Source: Paraspadella gotoi
Lineage: Eukaryota; Chaetognatha
Assembly (NCBI GenBank): GCA_051294375.1
Contig: CM119264.1
Coordinates: 15,587,473 to 15,651,472, forward strand
Direction: 5' to 3'
DNA: 64,000 nt
The stretch's first letter is position 1. Every line of letters starts with the position of its first letter. Below, one piece after another: positions 28,201 through 40,200 of the stretch. The translations under genes and the position numbers were made by a program. The notes below the pieces were generated by a model, which was not told the origin of the DNA, ran no database searches, and saw nothing but the letters and a program-made list of their open reading frames with translations.

Positions 28201-31200
28201 TGCGTCTGTCTCTCTCTGTACGATCTCTTGCGTGATCGTTCGTTTTTTGAAAAATCTGATTATTGAAGTTGAAATGTGTGACCATTTTCTTTGTTTCATA
28301 TCGATTCAGGTATTTTTTGTTTGAATTTCAACTTCATTATGATTTACTGCAATATGCAAATTAGATTATAGTACTTTTTCATAATACTATTCCTTGGCGA
28401 GATCCTTATTACTTTTAAGATTTTTGCCTTTGTTATTGAGTTTTGGAGTAGTTAATATAGAATTAATTAAATTAAATTAACGACTTAATTCTTTGTGACG
28501 AGAATCTCTCTCGCTTGTTCTATTGGTGTTTCAGCTGTCGTAAAAAATGCGTCGGCCTCTTTCGGATTATCTTCAATTATCATCTTTGATGATGTTGTGG
28601 ACGTTGTTAGGGAGGGCGTTGGCAAACTTGTATTTGATGATGTCGCCTATGGTGATATCCTGTGCTGGCTTTTTGTTGTCGGATTTCTTCCATTAAGGCA
28701 TTGTGGCTGCCATAACCCGGCAGACGCGTAAGGCCTCTTTCTCGCCAAAGGCCTCCTTGATTGCTAAGGCGGATCACTGACGTATATTTTTATCTCGCTA
28801 GACCGGCTCAAGTATTAAGGCTTAAGAATTGCTTCTTTATGCCATCGTCGTTGTTGTTTTTGTCGTTATGACACTTCTTTAGTCGGCTCTGCTTATCAGC
28901 AGATCCCGACTCTATATCTCACTTTGTCGGTCCCCCCCCTCAATATTGTCGAGCACACACTTATATCATGTCAGNNNNNNNNNNNNNNNNNNNNNNNNNN
29001 NNNNNNNNNNNNNNNNNNNNNNNNNNNNNNNNNNNNNNNNNNNNNNNNNNNNNNNNNNNNNNNNNNNNNNNNNNNNNNNNNNNNNNNNNNNNNNNNNNNN
29101 NNNNNNNNNNNNNNNNNNNNNNNNNNNNNNNNNNNNNNNNNNNNNNNNNNNNNNNNNNNNNNNNNNNNNNNNNNNNNNNNNNNNNNNNNNNNNNNNNNNN
29201 NNNNNNNNNNNNNNNNNNNNNNNNNNNNNNNNNNNNNNNNNNNNNNNNNNNNNNNNNNNNNNNNNNNNNNNNNNNNNNNNNNNNNNNNNNNNNNNNNNNN
29301 NNNNNNNNNNNNNNNNNNNNNNNNNNNNNNNNNNNNNNNNNNNNNNNNNNNNNNNNNNNNNNNNNNNNNNNNNNNNNNNNNNNNNNNNNNNNNNNNNNNN
29401 NNNNNNNNNNNNNNNNNNNNNNNNNNNNNNNNNNNNNNNNNNNNNNNNNNNNNNNNNNNNNNNNNNNNNNNNNNNNNNNNNNNNNNNNNNNNNNNNNNNN
29501 NNNNNNNNNNNNNNNNNNNNNNNNNNNNNNNNNNNNNNNNNNNNNNNNNNNNNNNNNNNNNNNNNNNNNNNNNNNNNNNNNNNNNNNNNNNNNNNNNNNN
29601 NNNNNNNNNNNNNNNNNNNNNNNNNNNNNNNNNNNNNNNNNNNNNNNNNNNNNNNNNNNNNNNNNNNNNNNNNNNNNNNNNNNNNNNNNNNNNNNNNNNN
29701 NNNNNNNNNNNNNNNNNNNNNNNNNNNAACATCGAATTAATGATAAATTAATAAAAAAAACGATTGTCCGTCGTCCGTCCGTCCCCACCTTAGCCAAAAA
29801 ACTCCAATTACTCGGTGATTGGATGGATGATTTGTGTATTGAATATTTTTGGTGGATGCGGACACTGGAACTGTGTATTGAGATGGATATGAAGTTTCGA
29901 GGAACCGTGCGAGTGGAATTGGTTAGAATGAATGAACAATAAAAAAAATTATAATATCACTATTTGAGCGCATTGCTTTCATGAGTGGATAGGGCAATTG
30001 ACTTGAAATTTGTTATGATGTAGGAAAGTGGTGTTGAATCTGAGCTGGATATAATAGTTTCGATGGAATCTGTCAGGGAATGAGTTAAAATGAGAAAAAC
30101 GGAAAAGTCATATTTACTTTGAAGTAGTTTTTACTGGTGTAATATTTTACCTCATCTAAAATTATTATTTATTAAAATTTGATATTAGAGTGAAATCAGG
30201 AATAGATAGTTTTGGTGTGTGGGGTAGCGGAAAGTTGATGGTGATATGTAGTGGAAATAATTTTAGATGGAATCGTAGCTAGTGGAAAAAGAGTTCAAAT
30301 TAGAAAAAAACACATATATTTTCAAGTTCTCTCTCTCTATTCTCCTCTCTGATGAATTGATTGTAATTGACTTAGATATGACCCAAAATTATACATCACA
30401 AAAATAAGCCCAGTTGACCAAATTCTTAAGTTGACTAAAGCTGGATATAAAGTTTCGACGGAATCGTGTGAGTGGTAATGAGTTTAAGTGGAAAAAACAC
30501 AAGTCGCATTTACTAAAATCTTTTTACTTATTTAACCAATAAGTACTCTAATTAATCATAATTGGATGGATAGATTGAGTTCAAATTTTTTGTGTGGGTA
30601 GAAAAATGTGTAACGATGCTTGATATAAAGTTTCGGTGGAAATGAGTTTAAATGAAAAAAATATGAGTCACATTTACTTGAATCATTTTACTTATTTTAA
30701 CCCATAATAGATTGAGATGAAATTTTGTGAGTGGGTAGGAAAGTGTGTGAAGAAGCTAGATATAAAGTTTTGACGGAATTGTGCTAATTTATGTTTTCAA
30801 CCTGTTCCGGCCTAATATCTAGTAAGGCGGGCNNNNNNNNNNNNNNNNNNNNNNNNNNNNNNNNNNNNNNNNNNNNNNNNNNNNNNNNNNNNNNNNNNNN
30901 NNNNNNNNNNNNNNNNNNNNNNNNNNNNNNNNNNNNNNNNNNNNNNNNNNNNNNNNNNNNNNNNNNNNNNNNNNNNNNNNNNNNNNNNNNNNNNNNNNNN
31001 NNNNNNNNNNNNNNNNNNNNNNNNNNNNNNNNNNNNNNNNNNNNNNNNNNNNNNNNNNNNNNNNNNNNNNNNNNNNNNNNNNNNNNNNNNNNNNNNNNNN
31101 NNNNNNNNNNNNNNNNNNNNNNNNNNNNNNNNNNNNNNNNNNNNNNNNNNNNNNNNNNNNNNNNNNNNNNNNNNNNNNNNNNNNNNNNNNNNNNNNNNNN

Positions 31201-34200
31201 NNNNNNNNNNNNNNNNNNNNNNNNNNNNNNNNNNNNNNNNNNNNNNNNNNNNNNNNNNNNNNNNNNNNNNNNNNNNNNNNNNNNNNNNNNNNNNNNNNNN
31301 NNNNNNNNNNNNNNNNNNNNNNNNNNNNNNNNNNNNNNNNNNNNNNNNNNNNNNNNNNNNNNNNNNNNNNNNNNNNNNNNNNNNNNNNNNNNNNNNNNNN
31401 NNNNNNNNNNNNNNNNNNNNNNNNNNNNNNNNNNNNNNNNNNNNNNNNNNNNNNNNNNNNNNNNNNNNNNNNNNNNNNNNNNNNNNNNNNNNNNNNNNNN
31501 NNNNNNNNNNNNNNNNNNNNNNNNNNNNNNNNNNNNNNNNNNNNNNNNNNNNNNNNNNNNNNNNNNNNNNNNNNNNNNNNNNNNNNNNNNNNNNNNNNNN
31601 NNNNNNNNNNNNNNNNNNNNNNNNNNNNNNNNNNNNNNNNNNNNNNNNNNNNNNNNNNNNNNNNNNNNNNNNNNNNNNNNNNNNNNNNNNNNNNNNNNNN
31701 NNNNNNNNNNNNNNNNNNNNNNNNNNNNNNNNNNNNNNNNNNNNNNNNCCGAAACTTTATATCAAGCTTCATCACACACTTTCCTACCAACACACACAAA
31801 TTTGTACTCAATCTATCCATCCAATTATGATTAATTAGAGTATTTATTGGTTAAAATAAGTAAAAAGATTTTAGTAAATGCGACTTATGTTTTTTCAATT
31901 TAAACTCATTTCCACTCACACGATTCCATCGAAACTTTATATCCAGCTTTATCGCACACTTTCCTACCCATACACAAAATTTCATTCCGATCCAACCAGC
32001 CAATCACGAGTTATTGGAGCTTTTTGCTAAGGTGGGACGGATGGATGGATTGATTGACTGATTAATGAATTATTGATTAATTAATTGACTAATTGATTAA
32101 TTAACTGATTAATTATTTGATTATTAATTCATCCTGCATTTACATTTAATATGAAAATAAACAGGTTTTTTGTTTTTTTCCATTTAAACTCATTTCCACT
32201 CAAAAGATTCCATCGAAACTTGGTTTCCTGTTCAATCACACACTTTTCTACTCACATACAAAATTCCAGGTCAATCGATAATTAAGTGGTAATAAGCTAA
32301 CTTGGTCAGTTTGCATAATTTAATCAACTTGCATAATTTTGTCAACTGACGACTCTATAATTCACTTTGCGGTCCGTCAGTCCGTCCCCTCAATATTGTG
32401 GGCACAACACTTATATCATGTCAGAACATCGAATTATGATAAATTATGCAAAAAAAACGATGTCCGTCCGTCCGTCTGTCTGTCCGTCCGTCCATCCGTC
32501 CGTCCACCTTAGCAAAAAAACTCCAATTACTCGTGATTGGATGGATGGATTGGTATGAAATTTTGTGTGTGGGTAGGAAACTGTGTGATTGAGACGGATA
32601 TGAAGTTTCGAGGGAATCGTGCGAGTGGAAATTTTAATGGAAAAAACAAAAAAATATATTTCACTATTGAACGCCAATTGCTCATGAGTGGATAGGGCAA
32701 TTGACTTAAAATTTTGTATGATGGTAGGAAGTGTGTGATTGAGCTGGATATAAAGTTTCGATGGAATCGTGCGAGTGGAAATGAGTTAAAATGTAAAAAC
32801 AAAAGTCATATTTACTTAAAGTATTTTTACTTAAATTTACTCAAATTATTATGTTTATTAAAAATTGGGATAGATAAATCGAAATTGAATTTGTGTGTGG
32901 GTAGGAAAGATTGTGATAAAGCTGGATATAAATTTTTAGATGGAATCGTAGGAGTGGAAAAGAGTTCAAATTAGAAACCAAAAGACACATTTATTTGAAT
33001 TTTTTAAAGTTTCTTTCTCTCTATCTCTCTCTGATTGATTTGATTGATTGACCAAATTATGCAAATTGAAAAAATGATGCAAAGGTGAAAAAAATCTTAA
33101 AAGCATAAGGATCGTCGCAATTGCAGAGAGAGAGAGAGAGATAAAAACGAAATAAAAACATGATGTTGCGATAGCAAAATGATAACATGCCACAAATGCG
33201 ATGCTTAATTTTACGAGTTCAATCCTAATTCAATTTTTTTTTAATAAAAACGCAGAGAGAAAGAGAGAGAGCGGCAGCAGAGGCAGCCAGAAAAAAATAA
33301 AGAAATCAAAAAGCAGCAGCAAGTTAAAAAATGATGCGCGAGTTGAAAAAATGATACGAGTTAAAAAAAAATTGTAATTTATCATCGTGATTAGCTGATT
33401 ACTTACTATTTTCGTCTTCTACAACCGCTTAATTATTGTAGGCAGATCCGACATTGTTTGCTCAAACTTGTTTTATAAACAAGTTTAAGCAAACAATGTC
33501 GGATCTGCCACGATAATTAATTAATTAATCAATTAATTAATAATTAAAATAAATTTTAATTTGTAATAATTAATTTTAAATTTATATTCAACTTATCATC
33601 ATCGATGTCCTTAAAATTGGGTTAGGGACAGTTATAAATATGTTTTGTTTACATTTTATCAAAACAAACAAAATATCCTCTATTTTATTTTATGTCTCCT
33701 CTCTCTCTCCTCTCTCTCCTCTCTCTTTTTATGGCAATTGCGGACCGGATTTTAGATTTTTTACNNNNNNNNNNNNNNNNNNNNNNNNNGTCGGGATCTG
33801 CTGATAAGCAGATCCGACTAAAAACCTATGGATTTTTTCGTCAGAGATTAGTCCTACTAGTGTCGATCAAGTCTAGTATCTCATCTCTGTACATTATAGG
33901 TAAAATATAATTACAAGTCTGGTATAATGGTATATGGTCTTTTCCAGCATCCTCTCAACCCTTTCGCACCATCACTCGTCCATTTTAAAATGAGTTCTAA
34001 TCGTCGCCGTTGGGTTCATGCTTTTCCACCTTCGGAGGGGAACGTTGGCATTGCTCCGAGAAGTTCGCACAGTAGTGAATGCGAAATTGATATTAATCTT
34101 GATACGGTAAAGAAAAAAAAAAACCAGAAAACGACCGAGCGTTAACTATTTTACTTTTTCTCTAAGTCTTTACTAACGGACAGATTAAAGGTCACACAGA

Positions 34201-37200
34201 ACCGATGGAGATTCGGTGCTCGTCGACCAGTCGCTTGAAGCGTGTCGGCTCAAATGCTTCCTTCGTTGATGTCGCATCCGAGGAACCAAAGTCTCCATCG
34301 AGTGTCGAAAGCGGCGAGAGCATGCTGACGGCTATTCGAGCTCCTTTTAGCAAGAGCGCCGAGAAAACTCCAAGTCGCAGCAATTCTTTCAACAGCATGC
34401 CAAGTGCGTGCTTTTATCTTTTATTACTTTCGTCGACCAGGGTTAGGGAGGGGTTAGCATTAAGGGTGGTTTAGGGTTAGGGGTGTGAGGGTTTAAGGTT
34501 AGAGTAATTACTAATTAGGTAATATTTTTTTTAAATTTTTTTTTTAAAGAAATATTTTTAATTAGTTTTCAAAATCCGCCAAAACCGTGGTCGGCGAAAG
34601 TAAAATTTAGCCGGAATTTTCTTACTGCTCGTTTTTTACTGACCGTTTTTCCTTGTTACAGGTATGTTATCCAAACATCTCCGTTACCAGACAATTTCCG
34701 CTAGAGAATCGCTGAATTTTGGAAGAAGATGCGGACGAGCAGGAATCTGTATTGAAGATGAATGGAACACTACGTTTGCAGGTGTTGATTGGAAAGCTTT
34801 AACCATTCCCGCCATACTTCCTACCACAACCGACTTTGCACCCAAAAAGGAAGATTTCGAAAAGGATTATTACATTAATGAATATTCGGTACGTCATTTT
34901 TATTCTTGGAGCAATTGCATCGTGAAATAAACTAGTTTGAGCTAACAATGACGGATCTTTTCCCGATTATTTAGCGACAAGTAGCAAATCTAATGATAAT
35001 TTATAATAAATCTTATAATATTTATATATGAAATTGGTACAACCAATATAAAAATTTTCCATTCATTTAATAAATAAGCTAGCTTGCCCCTGACTTTGAC
35101 TTTGACTTTTTTATATAATATATATCTTATAAATAAATCGACCAATCAGCTTGCAGAATCATTGGATCTGTCAAACTTACCCTTACCACCGATCCTCTTC
35201 TCTAGTTATAAATAGACCTAATCTGTTTGTTTCAGTAGCATTGAACAAGACTCCTGTGTTTTTCACCGTCATCCTTTTTCTCAGAATAATCTCATCTTTG
35301 ATTTCGTCCCTAGAGTTTTTCCTTAAATGTGGTGACAGGACTTCTGGGTAGAACTCACCACTTCTCCCGAAAGCCAAAGCCACCAGCAACCACGCTACCC
35401 CAAAAGAATCCCGCCCCTTTAACCTCCGCCCCAGCCCCGTCGGTCAAACACTTCCACCCTTGATATAAAAACTACTACGAATTATGTTTTAATTATATAT
35501 CGCCCTCTCTCTCTAATTATATAGTACCCGAAGCGTAGAGTGTCCTTTTTCCAGGGATCAAATAATTCTTCTATTTTTGCGTCTAATGAGCTGATATCTT
35601 AACATAAAATAGTCTCAACGTTGGTCTATTGCCCATTGGGTTAAAATTTAAATCGGACAATTCTAAACCACTTAAAAATAGGCTCAAAAAAAAAATTTTT
35701 TGAGCCTATTTTTAAGTGGTTTAGAATTGTCCAATTTAAATTTTAACCCAATGGGCAATAGACCAACGTTGAGACTATTTTATGTTAAGATATCAGCTCA
35801 TTAGACGCAAAAATAGAAGAATTATTTGATCCCTGGAAAAAGGACACTCTACGCTTCGCGTACCGTACATGGTGACAATTTCACTCTCTTTCAGTGACCA
35901 TAGCGGTTTTTATCAAACTTAACTAAATGTGAGAGAGAGAGAGAAATAGAAAGAAAGAGAGAGAAATACTTGTCTGAAGAACGAAACTACATCATTATCA
36001 TAGGAAAAGACTCAGACTATTGGACAAATTTATTTTTCATTGAGTAATTTTTCGCTAAAAAGTAAAATTTATCATGAAAAAAAATTCACGGGTTTAAAAA
36101 AGATTGACTTGTATCACTTAAACCCACGTTAGTATCATAAACTTCCTCACAGAAAAATTCATTAATTCAGTTATAAAAGTTTCGTTTTACCGCATTTGTG
36201 AGGCAAAAAAATTAGAGAAAGCTCAAGAAAGATACGCTTAGCATATGATTTCTGTTTAGAAGCCGTAAAAAAAAGGAAAAGACATTTTTGTACTTTTTGG
36301 AAATATGAAAAAAAAATAACAAGAATGTATAAAGTTTTCAAGCATTAAGGTTTCTAATAAAGTCATTTGTATAATTTTTCCGATTTTTAAGGTCACTTCG
36401 ATCATAGTGCCTTTCGATGGAAGACTTTCTCCATTCAAGATTTTCGCCGAATCTGACTATCGCTTAGAAACTCTTAGAATTCGGATCGCTAGTTCTTTTT
36501 ATTAAAACGATCGATCGACGTTCTTTTTATTAAATCGAGCGGAGAATCGAGCGCGCGATTAAATTTTTTTTTTCCCCAGGAGAGAGAGAAAGAATGATTT
36601 TAAATGTAATAATATTAAATTAACAAGCAGACAATACGTATTTTAATTTATAAATCCTTTATAGTAAGATATTTTACTGCCAATAATTTTACCATAAAAA
36701 ATTCTGGCTAGCTTGATGTCTCAGTGAAAGAAAGAATTGATCCTCGGTCAGGATCGGGATCGCCAAAAACGACGGAGGACGTAGTTGCGACGGTGAGAGC
36801 GACGACGAAAGGAGTGACGCATAAAGCGACGATGGAAGCAGCAAAAGAGAAGTTGTGTGTGTTTGAGTCCGCTGCTTCAGAAGCCGCAGCAAGGGGGCTT
36901 CGATGAAAAAAAGTGGGAAATGCTCATCAAATGCCGTATGACGGAGCAGCGAATCTCTCTCTCTCGTATGGTATTTTGAACGATGGAGGAAGCAGTTGCG
37001 ATGCGAGAGCTACGGCAAAGGGAGTGACGCATGAAACAACAAAGCAGCAAAAGAGAACATTTTTGTGCCTGTGTTGATAATCAATTATTGATGAAATGAA
37101 AATCTATCAATCTTCTGGAAAGAGAAAGAATAGATAACAATTTAATATATTCGCGAGAATGAGAGAAAAGAACAAATGTCAAACTGAGAATATTGTTAAT

Positions 37201-40200
37201 TTAGTCGTGTAAGATAAATGAAGAATGAATGTCGAGGATGAAGTTTTTATTATAGGAAAATTTAAATTAAAAAATGAGTTTAGTTTGGAGGATGTGAGTC
37301 CGGGACTGAGACCCGGTTAAGGAGAAGGTTAGCATTTCCCCTTTGAACCGCGATGGAGTTTATTTTTCCCCATCGCCTCTTGTTTTGATGGGCGATGGCT
37401 CAGAGAAAAGGAAGAGCTTTTAGATCCCTCCCTACAAATGTTTCCACGACTAAGGGTTGGAAGAAGCTTCCTTGCGCTTGGCAGTTCGCAAAATGACTGA
37501 GAAGTTTCGACGAACTCGTGGTCGCGAAAATGCAAATTTTGTTGAAGTAAATCAGCAGATCCCTCCTCTATAATTCACTTTGTCGGTCCGTCGGTCCGTC
37601 TCCTCAATATTGTTGGGAAGCATTTAAAGATTATTTTATTACTATATAAAGTTTAAAATTTTTTTTTATTTTTCAATTTTTTTTAATAGATTCTGATAGA
37701 GCTTTAAAAGTTAGATAAAGGTTATAAATACAACTTTTTAATTTTTTTTTGTTTTATTAATGAAAATTTTTTTAAAAATTTAAAATTCAGCCAATGATGA
37801 TGATGATTTTTTTAAGGTTTTTTCTATTTTTAACCAATTTATTGTCGAAATTTAAAAACAATTTTAATACTAACTTTCATTTAACTTTTTAAGTTCTATA
37901 AAAATCCGTTCTTAAAAAATAAAATTTTTAACATTTTTTTTGTCATTTGTTATATACTCTGGGAGTGAATAAACGAGACTGTGAGAAAGTCTTGATTGAA
38001 AGCTTGCAGAGACCTGCTATGTCATTATCTTGTAAGAGTGATGGAGGCCTTAAACCACCAAAGGCAAAGCCTGTCCAAAGTCAGGGATGACCATTTCAAT
38101 CACCGATTTTTTTATGGCTGCATACACTACGCCACGCTAACTTTCATCGTGTCTTATCAAGATTTTCAACCTCATTTTTGAATTTGAAGGTTTATCCCTA
38201 TGATTACTGGGAATCTCGTGGCGCTTCAAAATCTCAATTTTTAACCGTTCACCGTGTTTTCGAAACTTTGATTTCTCAACGTCTCGCCAAAGGTTACATA
38301 CAGTCTAATGTTATTTATCGAATCAAAATGGTATAACTGTAAGTTTGATTTCAACAATCAGGTTTTCAGATCGTCTCTCCCCATCGTTCTTTTCATCGTA
38401 CGTCCCGTCTTTCACCTGTCTCGTCGGTCGTGGGCGTCTCTACCAAGTCTCGAACCCCTGAAAACTATGAAGAGTTTTTGTTGGGCATCGGGCGGATTTT
38501 TCACCGTATCACCCTTTGCGGCAACGTAATCAAGGTAGCCGTGTACCGACCTAGATCTCCGCAAATTTGCTGCAGTTCTGATTACAGGTGTTTCATACTA
38601 TTTTGATCGGTATGGTGTTGAAGAATATACATTTTTACCTGATTCATAGGTATCAATTTCAAGTTCCTGATGCCTCTACCTTCGGTATTTCTACGGCTTT
38701 TTTCGCCCACGCCAAATTAGAAAATGTCAACTGGAACTACGTGGATAACTACGTAACAGTAGCCATGAATCCTAGAACTCGACGCGAGAGCGAGTTTGTC
38801 CTACTGGACTCCATGACCTACTGGCGGAGTCGCTTTTTACTTTTGCCAAGCAATAACCCGGCAACTAGACGGATCGTGGAAGGGGAAACGAATCGATGCG
38901 ATGTTTATATGGGTGAGACAATGTGATACAAATATTTTACATTTTCTCTAAATATGTCAAGCTGTCAAGATCTATTTTGCCGGGAAGTTTAGTTGTTTGA
39001 GGGACAGACCGATAACTCTGAAACTTTCTAATATTATATCTCTATAATTTAAAGCGTAGCACTATGATCGAAGTGAACGTTAAAATCGGAAAAATTATAT
39101 AATGGCATATTCGGATAGCTTAACCAGAGTAATTCTTGAAATCTTTAGAGGTACTTCTCATAAAATCTTAATATTTTCAAAAAGGACAAAAATGTAAAAT
39201 TTGATTTTTTTACGATTCCTAAAGATGACCCAAACGCTATGCGCATTTTTTTTAGCTTTTTTAAATTGTTTTGCCTCTCAAATACGGTAAAACAAAAGTT
39301 TAAAGAGCAATTTGATTCAATCAGTTAAGCGAGGAAGTTAATAGTACTAACGTGTTTTTAACTAATTTTTGATAAAGATGGAGGTATCAAAATAAAGATT
39401 GAGTAAAATTATAATTTGAAGTTTACAAGTTATGGTTTTTTTTTGGCATTTTCCTTCTTTTAGATCTCTAAGATCTCAATGCACATAATTTGTTTTAAAT
39501 TCCCAAACTGTTTTTAACGCTGATGAAGGCTTGTAGCTAAGTCGAAACATGTCCGTTTTTATTGAAATAAACCGTTGTTGAAAATTAATTTCAAACTCTT
39601 CTAATAAAAAAAATATAATTTTTATATTTTTGCATACGCCTATATTTATACATAAAAAATGTCTAAATTTTAAAATGTTTTTTTATTTTAAAAACAGATT
39701 CGAATTCCTCACGAAAAGTTGATGAAAGGAAATATAACTCTTTTTAGAAAATTATTTCATTAAGTGGATCAAAATCCTAACCTATAATTAAATTTTAATA
39801 TAAAAAATATAGTTTTTTAAATTTTTGGCTAACTTATGAGGAATTCGAATCTGCTTTCAAAATTAAGAAAATATTATTTTAAAATTTTCTATGGTAAGGA
39901 AAGCGTATGCGAAAATTGAAAAATTTTAAAAGAAATGTTTATATATCAATGTTCTTTAGTCCAAGACTATTATAAATACAATATATAAATACTAGACACA
40001 TTTGAATCCGACAATGTTTTAAATAAACAACCAGTCTCGGTGTCATTCTGTTCGTTTTTCCAAGCTCTTTTTAACTAAAAAAGTTTTATTTAAAAAAAAA
40101 AAACTTTTTCGCCCGAGCCAGGGGTGTTAAAGAGCCAAAATATGGAATTTCACCTTTTATGAATATTTTTTAGCTTTTTTCAGTAATTTTTTTAATATAA

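Noticed and set aside
28924-31834. Several long ORFs of 250-350 codons
   Set aside because: They run through assembly gaps of N; only repeat-derived codons flank them.
35151-35351. Possible extra DEPDC5 exon after 34888
   Set aside because: The phase-0 frame is open but shows no family similarity, and direct joining of 34888 to 38190 keeps the conserved order without it.
36724-36906. ORFs in the duplicated 36.7/56.0-kb segment
   Set aside because: The second copy breaks the same frames, and the sequence is built from short repeated blocks.
38308-38529. + strand ORF in the first frame over exon 13
   Set aside because: The frame starting at 38370 (IVSPHRS...) matches DEPDC5 and preserves phase; the other is a shadow.
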